Shown in pieces: positions 11,221 through 25,502 of a stretch of DNA of 64,000 nt (position 1 is its first letter; each line of letters opens with the position of its first letter). The stretch comes from Epiperipatus broadwayi (taxonomy: Eukaryota; Onychophora; Udeonychophora; Euonychophora; Peripatidae), in the NCBI GenBank assembly GCA_028023455.1, contig JAQFVV010006469.1, positions 870,001 to 934,000 on the forward strand. Direction: 5' to 3'. Both the position numbers and the translations under genes were made by a program. The notes under the pieces are model-generated. The model did no database searches. It was not told where the DNA came from and saw only the letters and a program-made list of their open reading frames with translations.

Positions 11221-12709
11221 ATTTTAGTACAAGCTTAAAAGCAAGTTGCACATTTTGTGTCTTGTTTTATTAATTATCATGTATATATACAAGCAAAATT
11301 TTTCACAGGTAAAAGATATGAACACATACTTTGAATTTACCCATGTAAACATTTGTTTGATGATGATATTAGCACTGAATTGACTGACATTCCAATTATA
11401 TCCCACCAATCGTCTTCTTATAGTTGAGAAAAAACAATAATTGAATAGTTTATTGCTTCAGAAATTCATTAAAATTTTAAATACAGAAGTGTTACAGCAG
11501 AGTCACAATCCATGTACCTTAAGTTCTAGACCCCATCAATCTTTCATTGTATTTAATCATTCAGACATTAGTTGATGCTACTGTGAAAAGACCCAAATTT
11601 AAACATTAATGTTAATATCAACAACAAGGAAATTTATATATAAATGAATCCTAAATGTAGAGTCACAAATTATGTTATATCTAACCATACAACTTCTATT
11701 ATGTGCTCGTCAGAAAAGGATAAACCAGCAAACAAAAGTGTAAATAGACAAATCAAAAAATCATTAAATTTGACAAATTTTGTGATATTCGGTCACTATT
11801 TTTTCTTTTCTGAGCACTGTATGCAATTATAAATTATTTTATTCTCCCTTTACTAACTTTTCCAAATTTGGTGTTCTGCATAATAAAATAGTTTCTGATT
11901 GTAATGCTAAAAGTTTTACAAAATTTTACAACATATTAAAAGTGCAACTGTTTTTAAAGTGTCAAGTAATTAGAGAAATCCTAATTTCTTTATAATAAGA
12001 TCATTATTATATTTCTACAAGAGAAAAAAGTTATTGAAAAAAAAAAAATATTGCCAAGAGCATATTTAATTGATATGAAAATCAAAGATTTTGCTATTTT
12101 AAAAATAAAAATATAATTGTTACTTTTCCTTTCTTATTCTTATTGCTTCAGTGAATGCATGAATGAACACACACTCAGCAAAATACATATAAATATATCC
12201 TATTCAATTATTATTAACTATATTATTATTTTAAAATTTTGTTTATACTAAAATCTTTATTTATATGCGCACTATTCATATTAAAAAGCATCAGTGTTAC
12301 ATATACGAGCATATTGCAAACACTTTACACTTGCAATTTAATAAACAATACATATCCCATTCTAATCATTGTTTATCAGCAAAACGTAAGCTTTTATACA
12401 TTACATGCATTGAACGCAAAAGGGCCTGAAACAAAATATAGCATAGTTTTTGATTCCCTTGTATATATATATGTGAAAATATTTCCAGTGCATATCTCTA
12501 TCTGAAATAAATATCAAATATCAAATCACCTCAAACGTTAAGAAGCTTTCATGTGTAATAATTAAAAGTTTTAAATAGCCAGCTCAGTACAAGCAAAAGT
12601 CTTTCCATTAATTTTTCATAAGACATGGTTAAGAAGAAGATATTGTTCACCAGCTTTATCCATTGCAGGTGGTAAAGTTTTGAACATTTTTCAATCCTTA
12701 TTGTACTCA
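11221..12709. other. AT-rich noncoding sequence
   Basis: No gene is supported. Short frames at 11644-11832 (+) and 12239-12505 (+) have no motif or coding signature that I can recognise. Confidence 0.4.
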
Positions 12710-14791
12710 CTAGTTAAGAATAATTTAGAGATACTTATGAATGTAAAATGGCTCGCTAGGTTAGCTATGGTTAGCTTGCCTGAAAAAAAATCTTAAATTT
12801 GATTAAAACTTACAAAAATGTTCTAGTTTTATTCAGCCAGAATTCTAAATAGATTGAGGTCATAGTCTCTTGTGAGTGCATGTACGTATTAAAATATTTC
12901 TGCGATTTATAATGGTTATTTGTAATTTATTATTTCTGTTAATACTTTATTTTTTTATTATTAAAATGATTAATCTATAACAGACATTTTATTTGATTTA
13001 CATATGCGTATATGTGTGTGTGCTGACTTAATTATTGAAGATCAGAAATAAAGTTTATATAAAAGATTTAGACTCCAATCTAGGTACACCATGTCTTAAG
13101 ACATTGAACTTATAATATATACATATACACATTGCTACAAATAATTATTCTGAAATCAGCGATATAATTTTATAGTTAGATGACCAAAATATAATTCCAG
13201 ATCTAAATGATTAAATCTAAGCATGAAAATTTTGTGATAGGCAAAATAAAAATGTATTTATCGAATCTATCAATGAGACAAATATCATCACTTTTTATAT
13301 TATTGAAAAATATGATTTTTTACTGTGGAGAGGGAGGTGGGAGAACAAAGTAAAAAGATAAATTTACCAATTCTACAAATAAATAACAGAATATGCGAAC
13401 GTGACTTAATAATATAAAGAAAACTGATACATTAATGACTTTTACTAATATTATTTTAAAGATAATAAAAGAAATTAAAAATAAGAATAAGAATATTTCT
13501 GGTTTTCGAATTACAAACAGAATGGAAATCAACTAAAAGAAATGAATTACTTAAAATGAAAAAAGAAAAAGATTCCTTACAGTCGTAAATCACGTTATCA
13601 TAAATATATTAATTTTAATTATTCACTTTTTAAATAAGTGCTATCCAGAAAAAAAAAAAAAACATATTTCTTTCACAAAATTATATATATAAATGTCGAA
13701 AATAATTTAATTTTAAAATAAAAAATCCTCGAGACCATTTTGATTACAGGAATTTTAATTGAAAAGATACTGTGACTAAATGATTCCATTTAAACATACT
13801 ATATATATATATAGCATTTTGTAAGAATAATTAGGATACGTCACAAAATATTACAAAAGCAATAAAATTATCAATTATTTATATTAAATAAATTAATAGT
13901 AAATATAGGAAAAATCTGTATAAAAAAACGAACGATAAGAATGTAAACTATCACCCCTCTTTTTCAGTATATATAAACTTAGCCACAGAACAAATTTAAA
14001 TACTAAGATAATTCACTAGCGAGATTCTTTAAGAATTATTTAAATGGACTTTCACTCGTTGTTATATCAGTGGCGATCTATATTGTCATAATATATATAT
14101 ATATATTGATAAAACAAACAAACAAAAAAAACAATGTAAAATTGGATACCCAGATCTAACAGTATAATTTCTTTAACAGATAATAAATTCTTATTACTAG
14201 AGAGAAATAAACCAAAATCTTCACCAAAACAAATAAAGGGGCTTTTAAAGTTAAATGGGTCACAAAATAAAAAACATGATGATGATTATGAAATGCATGA
14301 GCTATCTATCAGTAGTATATACATACAACAAGGCATTCATAGAATGTGTACACATGAATTTAAAACCAGCTATAAAAAAATTAAAATAATAAAACTACAG
14401 TCTTTTGAAAAGCGATACTTATGCATGAAGATAAAAAATCCTACGAACAGACATAATGAAAAACAAAAAGTAGTGAAGATAATTGAAGAAGCCAGTTGCT
14501 TTGGGAAAAAATAAAAGGAAAAGGATTATAAGAAAGCAAATCACAACAAATGTAAAATACTTTTAAATAATAAAATAGATAGATGGAATTAGTAAACTTA
14601 GAAAAAAGTTTTAGATGATTTAACGGGAAAAATATATATATATACAGATAATCGAAAACTTTTTTATGATTAAAATAATATTAAATTTAAACCATACTCA
14701 TCTAAGCAAAAAAAAAAAAAACAATGAAAAAGATACTTGCTTTAGAATAGGTAAAATTATTGTTTTTTAATAATAATAATAATAATAATAA

Positions 14792-15733
<942 letters not shown>

Positions 15734-15939
15734 ATAACAGAATGTCATGGTACTTTTACAAAGTTCTGACATTTTTATCTTATGTTTTATAGATTATCTA
15801 TTTTTCTTCATACAATATAGTAATAATAATTTATAGGGCATTATAAGAATCTCTATTATGATATGTAATTACATTTTATAGTTTTTCAAGTATATCAAAT
15901 TTAAAATAGCTAAAGGCATTACAAAGTAAAATTATATGA

Positions 15940-16434
15940 CTAATACAGAGTATTTTCCATAGTGGTGATAAAAATAGTAATTTGTTTGACTTTGATAAAC
16001 TTTTGTGGATTGTTATTTTTAAGAAACATTATTTTAATAATACCTTTAAGAATTATAAAATATATAATTATAGTAGTTCTCTGAGATATAAACATATTTC
16101 ATTTAGATATAGAAATAAATATGAAAATAGATTAAGAAATGTATATACTCTAAGAATATTTAGTAAATTATCACATTGTATATTGAATATAAGAAGTATG
16201 GGATTGTTAAAAAAAGAATTAAAAAATATATTTTATAAGTTTAAAACTTGTAGTATTCGTTTTGTTTTATATTCTTTCTATTCATTATTTTTAATATATA
16301 TACAATTTATGATTTTGATTAGGTTTTATTTTGTTTTATTTTTTATTTTTCATTATTTTCAATATATATTTTTATTATTTCTTTATTATTATGCATTCTT
16401 TTATTATAAGATTATGTCAATTAATTTTATATAA
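15940..16434 (+). pseudogene. Decayed non-LTR reverse transcriptase C-terminus (unit A)
   Basis: The frame is open from 15940 to 16434 but has no ATG near its start; the readable part begins at a TTG at 15982. The segment SLRYKHISFRYRNKYENRL, followed by YTLRIFSKL and SMGLLKKELKNI, fits the usual tail of CR1/Jockey-type LINE proteins. That tail has a basic RYR patch, an F..RI..LWN segment and then a FKK.L stretch. The expected WN.LP is degraded. After that the protein is low-complexity Phe/Tyr/Ile. The duplicate at 18780-19241 differs by three replacement and about one silent change in the first ~115 codons, so there is no sign of selection on protein. LINE assignment is my inference. Confidence 0.45.
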
Positions 16435-18491
16435 TAATTATATAATATTTGTAAAACCTATGAAAAGCATTTACTTTGCTTATTAGGTTTCTTTCTTAGA
16501 TATAATCAAAATAAAAATAAATAAATTATTAATTAATTAATTAATTAAATAAAAATTATTATTATTATGTTGTTGAGATAATGTCATATCATTGTCATCT
16601 CCTGTTCTAGTTAAGAATAACTAGAGATACTTATCAATATAAAAGGTTAGATATGGTTAGCTTGCCTGAAAAAAAATCTTAAATTTGATTAAAACTTATA
16701 AAAATGTTTTAGTTTTATTCCGCCAGAATTCTAAATAGATTGAGGTCATAGTCTCTTGTGTGTGCATGTACGTATTAAAATATTTCTGCAATTTATAATT
16801 GTTATTTGTAATTTATTATTTCTGTTAATACTTTGTTTTTTTTATTATTAAAATAATTAATCTATAACAGACATTTTATTTGATTTACATATGCGTATAT
16901 GTGTGTGTGCTGACTTAATTATTGAAGATCAGAAATAAAGTTTATATAAAAGAATTAGACTCCAATCCAGGTACACCATGTCTTAAGACATTGAACTTAT
17001 AATATATACATATACACATTGCTACAAATAATTATTCTGAAATCAGCGATATAATTTTATAGTTAGATGACCAAAATATAATTCCAGATCTAAATGATTA
17101 AATCTAAGCATGAAAATTTTGTGATAGGCAAAATAAAAATGTATTTATCGAATCTACCAATGAGACAAATATCAAAATTTTTTATATTATTAAAAAATAT
17201 GAATTTTTATTGTGGGGAGGGAGGTGGGAGAACAAAGTAAAAAGATAAATTTATTAATTCTACAAATAAATAACAGAATATGCGAACGTGACTTAATAAT
17301 ATAAAGAAAACTGATACATTAATGACTTTTATTAATATTATTTTAAAGCTAACAAAAGAAATTAAAAATAAGAATATTTCTTGTTTTCGAATTACAAACA
17401 GAATGGAAATCAACTAAAAGAAATGAATTACTTAAAATGAAAAATGAAAAAGATTCCTTACAGTCGTAAATCACGTTATCATATATATTAATTTTAATTA
17501 TTCACCTTTTAAATAAGTTCAATATAGAAAAAAAAACATATTTCTTTCACAAAATTATATATATATAAATGTCGAAAATAAGTATACCTCTCAAAATATT
17601 ACAAAAGGAATAAAATTATCAATTATTTATATTAAATAAATTAATAGTAAATATAGGAAAAATCTATATAAAAAAACAAAAGAAAGATAAAAATGTAAAC
17701 TATCACTCCTCTTTTTCAGTATATATAAACTTAGCCACAGAACAAATTTAAATACTAAGATAATTCACTAGCGAGATTCTTGAAGAATTATTTAAATGGA
17801 CTTTCACTCGCTGTTATATCAGTGGCAATCTATATTGTCATAATATATATATATTGATCGAACAAAAAAAAAATGTAAAATTGGATACCCAGATCTAACA
17901 GCATAATTTCTTTAACAGATGATAAGTTCTTATTAATAGAGAGAAATAAACCAAAATCTTCACCAAAACAAATAAAGGGGCTCTTAAAGTTAAATGGGTC
18001 ACAAAATAAAAAAACATGATGATGATTATGAAATGCATGAGCTATTTATCAGTAGTATATACATACAACAAGGCATTCATAGAATGTGTACACATGAATT
18101 TAAAACCAGCTATAAAAAAATTAAAATAATAAAACTACAGTCTTTTGAAAAGCGATACTTATGCATGAAGATAAAAAATCCTACGAACAGACATAGTAGT
18201 GAAGATAATTGAAGAAGCCAGTTGCTTTGGGAAAAAATAAAAGGAAAAGGATTATAAGAAAGCAAATCACAACAAATGTAAAATACTTTTAAATAATAAA
18301 ATAGATAGATGGAATTAGGAAACTTAGAAAAAAGTTTTAGATGATTTAACGGGAAATATATATATATACAGATAATCGAAAACTTTTTTATGATTAAAAT
18401 AATATTAAATTTAAACCATACTCATCTAAGCAAAAAAAAAAAAAGAATAAAAAAGATACTTGCTTTAGAATAGGTAAAATTATTGTTTTTT

Positions 18492-18516
18492 AATAATAAT
18501 AATAATAATAATAATA

Positions 18517-18572
<56 letters not shown>
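18492..18572. repeat. (TAA)n/(TTA)n microsatellite (unit B)
   Basis: Uninterrupted counterpart of the array at 15614-15733. It shows the pre-insertion state of the F1 target. Confidence 0.9.
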
Positions 18573-18779
18573 CGATAACAGAATGTCATAGTACTTTTAC
18601 AAAGTTCTGACAATTTTATCTTATGTTTTATAGATTATCTTTTTTCCTCATACAATATAGTGATAATAATTTATAGGGCATTATATGAGTCTCTATTATG
18701 ATATGTAATTACATTTTATGGTTTTTCAAGTATATCAAATTTAAAATATCTAAAGGCATTACAAAGTAAAATTATATGA

Positions 18780-19241
18780 CTAATACAGAGTATTTTCCAT
18801 AGTGGTGATAAAAATAGTAATTTGTTTGACTTTGATAAACTTTTGTGGGTTGTTATTTTTAAGAAACATTATTTTAATAATACCTTTAAGAATTATAAAA
18901 TATATAATTATAGTAGTTCTCTGAGATATAAACATATTTTATTTAGATATAGAAATAAATATGAAAATAGATTAAGAAATGTATATACTCTAAGAATATT
19001 TAGTAAATTATCACATTGTATATTGAATATAAAAAGTATGGGATTGTTAAAAAAAGAATTAAAAAATATCTTTTATAAGTTTAAAACTTGTAGTATTCGT
19101 TTTGTTTTATATTCTTTCTATTCATTATTTTTAATATATATACAATTTATGATTTTGATTAGGTTTTATTTTATTTTTTATTTTTCACTATTTTCAATAT
19201 ATATTATTATTTCTTTATTATTATGTATTCTTTTATTATAA
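18780..19241 (+). pseudogene. Decayed non-LTR reverse transcriptase C-terminus (unit B)
   Basis: This is the duplicate of the frame at 15940-16434. The recognisable part starts at TTG 18822. Differences in the shared part are I10V, S40L and R71K (numbered from that TTG) plus one silent change. The two proteins then diverge by frameshift in the low-complexity tail, ending after 139 codons here against 150 in unit A. There is no start codon context and no catalytic motif. The frame most likely stays open because of AT-rich composition and a recent duplication, not because of function. Confidence 0.45.
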
Positions 19242-19442
19242 GATTATGTCAATTAATTTTATATAATAATTATATAATATTTGTAAAACCTATGAAAAGC
19301 ATTTACTTTGCTTATTAGGTTTCTTTCTTAGATATAATAAAAATAAAAATAAATAAATTATTAATTAATTAAATAAATAAATAAAAATTATTATTATTAT
19401 TATGTTGTTGAGATAATGTCATATCATTGTCATCTCCTGTTC

Positions 19443-19699
19443 TATTACATTAAAAACATGCCATTTATTTATTTGTTTGCCTTTAAACAAGCTAAAAAAC
19501 TAAAAAGATGCAATGTAGCATAATTACTACTGAATATAGCACTAGCTAGTGACAAAGCTTGAAATTTAAAATCAGATAGAAAGTTCAGAATTTTTTTGAC
19601 ACTATTTTTATGTTATTCACACCCAGACATACACATATAGAAAAAATATCATTCACAACAATCTGTATTTTGTATTCTTTTTAAGTATAAATAAGATTG
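19443..19699. other. AT-rich noncoding sequence
   Basis: Unique sequence to the right of the tandem duplication; nothing recognised. Confidence 0.4.
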
Positions 19700-19795
19700 G
19701 ACCATTGGTGGTCGAGTGGTCAGTACAGCTGCCTTACAAGCAGTTGTCTCGGGTTAGCGGATTCCCTTCCCGGCCGATGCTATGACATATGAGAA
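19700..19795 (+). mobile_element. tRNA-derived SINE, damaged copy
   Basis: Homologous to the SINE at 1586-1675: TGGTCGAGTGG (A box with one mismatch), GCTGCCTTACAAGCAGTTGTC and CCCGGCCGATGCTATGAC are shared. An extra stretch of about 8 bases (AGCGGATT) splits the B box, so pol III promotion should be impaired. The A-rich tail is short and interrupted (GAGAAAAAAAAGA). No clear target-site duplication remains, which fits an older insertion. Confidence 0.75.
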
Positions 19796-20779
19796 AAAAA
19801 AGATTAGATCTGAAAACTCTGCCTAATTATAAAAAAATAAGTAAAGCGATTTTAAAATTAAGAAAGTCATGTAATATTGTTGTTAGCTGCATTTAATCTA
19901 AAAAAGTAATGAAATTTGATAACATCACATTACATTACATTAATTAAGCAAATTTTTTTATTGAATACTAAAATTAAAAAAAAAACTTGACTTTTTTTAA
20001 ATAATAACATAACATTAGAAATGGAAACCATCATAGTATTATATTTAACCGAAGATATATTACAGCACTCATATAGATATGACAGATTTGGCAACCTATG
20101 GCACATGGACCAAGGGTAGCACACAGACAAAGTATCAATGGCACTCTGATTGAATTGAAATAATAAAAAATATATTTTTTAATTACTGCGTGAGCGTTTT
20201 GCATATGTGACTCACATGTAAATGAAAACCATAATTCAGTTCAATTTACTAATTATTTTGTACAATAAACTTTTTTCTATTTTCAGTAAAGATAAGAGCT
20301 AAGTGGGACAGAAATACCACACCCCCAGGGAGAATTAATTTTGCCTGATTTTTTCTTTTCTTTTTTAATGATCAATTGACATTTGATACTTTTGTCTGCA
20401 ATTACATCAAGTAAATTTATATTCAGATAGAATATTATATCGATTAATTCATTTGAAAAACTTCCATTCGTAATTATATAATAATACATTTTAAGTTTCT
20501 GTATGTTTATTCGAAAAACAAAGTTTATAATTAGTGAAAGTTGGGAGTAATGCATGAACGAAGTCTACAAATAAGTGTCTTGATTATATCGTTTAATCTC
20601 AAGGAAGTTAAAAAATATTGTTTTTTTTTTAATGTCTACTGTGTAATTAAAACAAATTTCTCATAGAGAAAAATTACAATTGTCCAGTTTTAATGAAAAG
20701 AAGAATTTATGAAAAACTTCCAATTTTGAGTTGATTTTTTATATCTCAAAAATTAATATCTTTGAAACATTTTTTGGTT
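19796..20779. other. AT-rich noncoding sequence
   Basis: No gene recognised. A 90-codon minus-strand frame (20283-20555) has no motif or start context to support it. Confidence 0.4.
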
Positions 20780-20990
20780 CTTTAGTAAATTCCAACCGAT
20801 GACGTATTACCTTGAAGCTATATCAGTCTGATCTAAAGATCTTTAAGATAACATCTCCAAGTGATTTGCAGACAAATGCAATGGCTAAAATTTGTCCACA
20901 GATCACGTAGACTCGGCATGTTAAAGATCACAAGATTAGATTGATATGCCTTCAGAGTAATATGTTATTGGTTGGAAAATACTAAAGATG
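20780..20990. mobile_element. Imperfect palindromic element, family P3
   Basis: AGTAAATTCCAACCGATGACG (split by mismatches from its partner) at 20783 onwards is the reverse complement of the stretch ending GTTATTGGTTGGAAAATACT at 20986. Pairing continues inwards to a centre near 20885, with about 75-80 percent identity. No coding capacity. Its age and divergence make it a decayed MITE-like hairpin. Confidence 0.65.
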
Positions 20991-21008
20991 ATAATCGGGT
21001 AATAAGCA

Positions 21009-22026
21009 CCACCATCTTTCTTGGTCCTGAGCACTACCCTGTTTCTTGGTCCTGAAAAAAAAAATCTGTAAACATGTGACTACCGGCATTATTAATATAA
21101 TTCAGGAATTAAAATAAAAATAAAATTAATTAATTTACAAAATAATATACATCAAAATGATCTTATTTATTAGAAACAAAAAAAAAGTATGTCAAAATAA
21201 TTTAGAAATTAAGAGTATTTAACTGTAAGTTTGATCATTTATATTATGATTTACAAAACCACCAATTTTTTATGTTGCGGATGAATTTACAAAATAATAT
21301 ACATCGAAATGACATTATTTATTAGAAACAAAAATTAAAATTACCAAGATCTCAATGAAAAAATCTGTAAACACATGACTACTGGCATTATTAATATAAT
21401 TCAGGAATTAAAAATAAAATTAATTAATTGTACTTTTTATAATTGCAGAAGAATTTACAAAATAATATACATCGAAATGACCTTATTTATTAGAAGCAAA
21501 AATTAAAATTACAATATCTCAACGAAAAAAATCAGTAAACACATGACTACCAGCATTATTAATGGTGACCTGGAGAAACTTAAAGGTACTCTATATTGCA
21601 TATTCAAAAAAAAATGTACAAGTATACGTCAAAATAATTTAGAAATTAAAAAACCATTTGATAATTGCAGAAATATTAGCAAAGTTTTGTTGTAAATTTA
21701 AAATTAATAGACAATATTAGGTACTTCTCTCAAGTGAATGTGAATCTGGCATTAATGGCCACCTTGGACAATAACTTAAAAGGTGGTATATTACGCCATC
21801 TTAATGTCTATATTTAATTCTAATATAATTCAGACATTAAAAATTATCAAAAGTAATTAATTGTAATTTTTATAATTGCAGATGAATTTATAAAAAAAAG
21901 TTCTGTATAATATAATTCAGATATTGAAAATAAAATTAATTAATTGTACTTTTATAATTGCAGAAGAATTTACAAAATAATATACATCGAAATGACATTA
22001 TGTATTAGAAACAAAAATGAAAATTA
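21009..22026. repeat. Array of diverged direct repeats
   Basis: A unit containing TATAATTCAGGAATTAAAAT, AAAATTAATTAATT, TTACAAAATAATATACATCG, then GAAATGACcTTATTTATTAG recurs at about 21090-21180, 21278-21345, 21386-21505 and 21905-22025. A linked word (AAATCTGTAAACACATGACTAC) recurs at about 21062, 21360 and 21525. Spacing is irregular and identity moderate. A 14-bp word TTTCTTGGTCCTGA is tandemly doubled at about 21019-21055. The last unit runs straight into a possible splice donor of the minus-strand frame at 22041-22148. Confidence 0.65.
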
Positions 22027-22040
22027 CTTACAAATAGCAT

Positions 22041-22148
22041 TCACTGTGGTGGACTGAATTGGGATATGTGCTCTAAAATCACATCAAAAGGATCATCTTC
22101 TTCAGTACTTGGAAAATTCCACAATGTACGATCAGTAGTTTCAGCCAT
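22041..22148 (-). CDS. Possible 35-codon first coding exon or micro-ORF
   Basis: The minus strand has ATG at 22148 and stops at TGA 22041-22043. The frame encodes an acidic 35-residue peptide beginning MAETTDRTLWNFPS and rich in Glu, Asp and Pro. The codons are much less AT-biased than the surroundings. A strong donor-like GTAAGT lies 9 bases past the stop (complement of 22026-22031), and a weaker GTGAAT donor would fall just before the stop. Upstream (22150-22400) is a CpG-containing stretch with a duplicated 50-bp block, as a promoter or 5' leader might have. I do not recognise the family. It could be the first exon of a host or transposon gene, or chance. Confidence 0.3.
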   Translation of the reverse strand: MAETTDRTLWNFPSTEEDDPFDVILEHISQFSPPQ

Positions 22149-22167
22149 TTGTAGCAAAAACGGAAAT

Positions 22168-22266
22168 GTGACAGAACCAAAAAATCAGTGTAAAGCCGTG
22201 AATAGCAAAATCACAATATGACAGAATGAAAAAATCAGTGTGAAGCCGTGAATAGCAAAATTACAA
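22168..22266. repeat. 50-bp tandem duplication
   Basis: TGACAGAACCAAAAAATCAG followed by TGAAGCCGTGAATAGCAAAA-type sequence occurs twice in a row, with a handful of differences. It sits immediately upstream (minus sense) of the ATG at 22148. Confidence 0.8.
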
Positions 22267-25200
22267 AAGACAGACAAATAACAAAATTTCCCAAACCTCT
22301 CTCCGATTTTTAAATCTCGCGGGTCAAAAAATCCAAAAATTGACTCTCTCATGGATTAATCACACCAGTGACTTGGTTGCCATGACAATGTTGTCATGTT
22401 ATCATTGATGATGTATACCAGAAGGAAAATCAGTAAGTGTAATACATCATCAGTTGAATAATACTAAAGTACCCATTTTTTTTTGTTAGAGTTCATTAAT
22501 CAGCTTTTTTAATTAGATCATTAAAAGCTAAATGTGCTTTACTTATTCTAAAGTACTGTACATTAATCGGTAATTTTGTAAACAATACACCTTTTATTAA
22601 GCGCCAATGAGATAAATTTTCTCCATGCCAAAGGAAATTTTAAGCATGTCTTTCGAATGCAATATAATTTAACAAAACATACTTTTCACATATGATCCAA
22701 TGTATTTTAAAATATTGAATGACCAATAATATAAGATTTGATTATAATGAGCTTCAAAAGTATATAATATATAATTTTGAAGTCCATTATAACTGAACTA
22801 ATTTTGATACTATATTTAATAAGATTGGAAGAGTCATGTTGGCATCTGCAAGAACATTATAATAAGGTTAGGCATGATACCACTAAAAGGTTGCCAAACC
22901 CCTGATATAGAGCATATAACTGTAATTCATCATTTATATTTAAACCCCTATATGTTTTTTTTTATTGAAATTAAATGAAAATATACTAACCAAATGTTTT
23001 CAACACTTGAATCAGTACAATGACATATTGCATTTCAGAATTTTTAAAGTTCTTATTAAATATTGTCTAAGATTAATCAGATTTTTATAAACATCTAACT
23101 TAAATATCCAAAATACTTTAGACCTTCCTCATCTTTATTATATAATTAATATGGAACAACAAGTGACATGAAAATAGAATATAAATTTAAAATTCATAGA
23201 CAATTTGGCAAATATGTAACAAGAAAAAAATGAACAAGTCTTTTAATGGCTTTGAAAAATGAATATGCCTAAGCCTTGAAATTGGTCAAAAGTTTTTTAA
23301 AAGGAAAGATGAGTTGCAATTGAATTTTATATTTTATTTTTAGCATCATTTAATATAATAAAATCACTGTTAGAAAAAGCAGCAAAGAATGGGAAACTGA
23401 ATTACGATTGTCTGATGGGATATGTAGTAAAAAAATTCAGGATTGATCATGTCCAATATTTCATGATTAATTAGTGAGATATTGCTTATGAAAAAATATG
23501 ATACCTAAACTTAAATATTTCATTAGTTTCACATTGCTGAATATCTACTTTATATAAAAAATGTTTTTAGACACACTTTTTGCAATATCATTCATACTTC
23601 ATTGTAACATGACAAATGAATAGTGTAATTATAATTATGGACACTGATTATTATTATTTTATTCTGATTACAGCATCATTTCTTCTATAGCTTTTTTGAT
23701 ATTTTTAGAGAAGTTTAAAAACAGACAGTAAATACCAGTGAATAAATACTTTAAATGAACACTTTTTTGTTTACTTTAACTAGATTATTAATATAAAGAG
23801 AGGGCCTTGTTTCTAATGACCTTTCTTCTCTCAAACCAGTTGGTTTATTTCAGTGAGGGTGGGTTGGTAGTATATCAATAAGGCTTGCATAATGACTAAA
23901 TACTTAATGTGATTTGGTTATGAGTTAGTTATCTAAAAGTTATGGAGTTTATATAGAATTTCTTTTACATACTCTGTCATGGTGCAATACACTAATGCAT
24001 TACTAATGCACTGATCACAAGTCCTTTTCTATATTATTTGCTTTTATTTTTAATATTGCTGTAGCATTTGCTTTATATTTTTTCTTGCATGCTATGTATT
24101 TATGTCTCTTTCTAAGACACTTCTCCCCTTATCTTTTTGTTATTTTATATATTATAATTTCATTATATCTTGCTTTAGTTTTTTTTTTTTAGTCTTTTTT
24201 TTTTTTTGGCTTTTATTCTGTTCGTGTTCTATCATTCCAAAAAAATGTTAACTTTTTATGACATTATATGAGGTTAAACTTCTAAAGTTAGAGTCCAGAA
24301 AAACAAATATTTTAATTAAATACCCATCTTTTCCCTCCTTCCAATTTTCTCAGATAAAAACTTAAAATTCTTTATGATAACTCACTATCTAATAGCTAAC
24401 TACTGAAGAAACTTTTCCATACTTACTTACATTTGAAAATAATAAATTATTATTATCTAGTATTGAAAAATTTCAAAATAGTTAGCCCAGTAGTAAATTG
24501 TAGCTCCCTTGACATGTGAAGATTTCTGGATGGATTTTTAAATCAATTAAATCAAATCATTTTTTCAACATATTATTTTCAATAATGTTAACTAAATCAA
24601 TCAATGATATTATGAAAACGAATTTATTTTATGATATTTGGCTGCATAATGATTTCTCAAATTGATTTTTATAATCTAAAATTTAGAATCAGCTATCAAT
24701 ATGTCAACTCAATCTGAATGTGATATTTTTTAGATAAATTTTTTAAAATTCTGATTAAGCACTGAACTAAAAATAGTTAGACATTCATTTACCAACTAAT
24801 ATTTAGATGGCCAGATTGATTGTTTTTTTTTTTTGGGTCAGCTCATTAAAAATATTTCTCATTTACCTGAAAAAATATCAAAATTCCATTCACATTGGAT
24901 CCTCAATTCATAACAGTGACAGATACATTTGCTAAATACTACCGCATGGTTCCTCATTGTATTGGGAAAATCATGATACTATAATACTGATGCTAATCAA
25001 AATAACAGTGCTCAAATAGATACTTTGTTTAGAAATTATAAATCTGCTTTTTAGAAGATCACTCAAATTTTATGTCTAAAGAGAGTTTGAGATAATAGCC
25101 AAGTAACATTGTTTATCCTTGATTGTTAGTTTGCCATTGATTGATTATCACTCTCCTCTCACTATATATATATATATATATATGAGATCCATGGAACCAT

Positions 25201-25500
25201 GAGTTCGAATTAGACCTGAGTAATTCTGAAATTGTTTTAGGTAATTGATCCATAACCAATTAAGCTAAGTATACCAATATTTATCAGTAAATGCACTTCT
25301 GCTATGCTCCTTTAAGTAAAGTCAATGGATATGTCTTTGCCTTGCATTGGACTATTTAAAGGTTTTTATGTTTTTTATCACTTATATATATATATATTAA
25401 TATCAGTATATATTACAGTTCACTTTCATATTATTGTAATTATTATTTTAATTCATTTTCCAATTGATTTAACTGTAATTAATATGGAGTAGACACAGAT
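22267..25500. other. AT-rich noncoding sequence
   Basis: A small CpG-bearing patch (CTCGCGGGTC near 22316) lies at the left. Otherwise no gene or clear repeat is recognised. A TA run is at 25162-25182. Confidence 0.4.
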
Positions 25501-25502
25501 CT

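Larger units (their letters stand above)
16608..19442. repeat. Tandem duplication, unit B
   Basis: Second unit, running from TAGTTAAGAATAA at about 16606 to ATCTCCTGTTCTA at 19442, where unique sequence starts. Relative to unit A it lacks the F1 insertion, about 135 bp corresponding to 13704-13838, and about 16 bp corresponding to 14455-14470. Single-base differences are scattered. The junction and both outer edges share only CTA, consistent with a microhomology-joined tandem duplication. Confidence 0.9.

Noticed and set aside
21009-22266. CRISPR array
   Set aside because: Repeat lengths and spacings are irregular, units are diverged and the context is eukaryotic.
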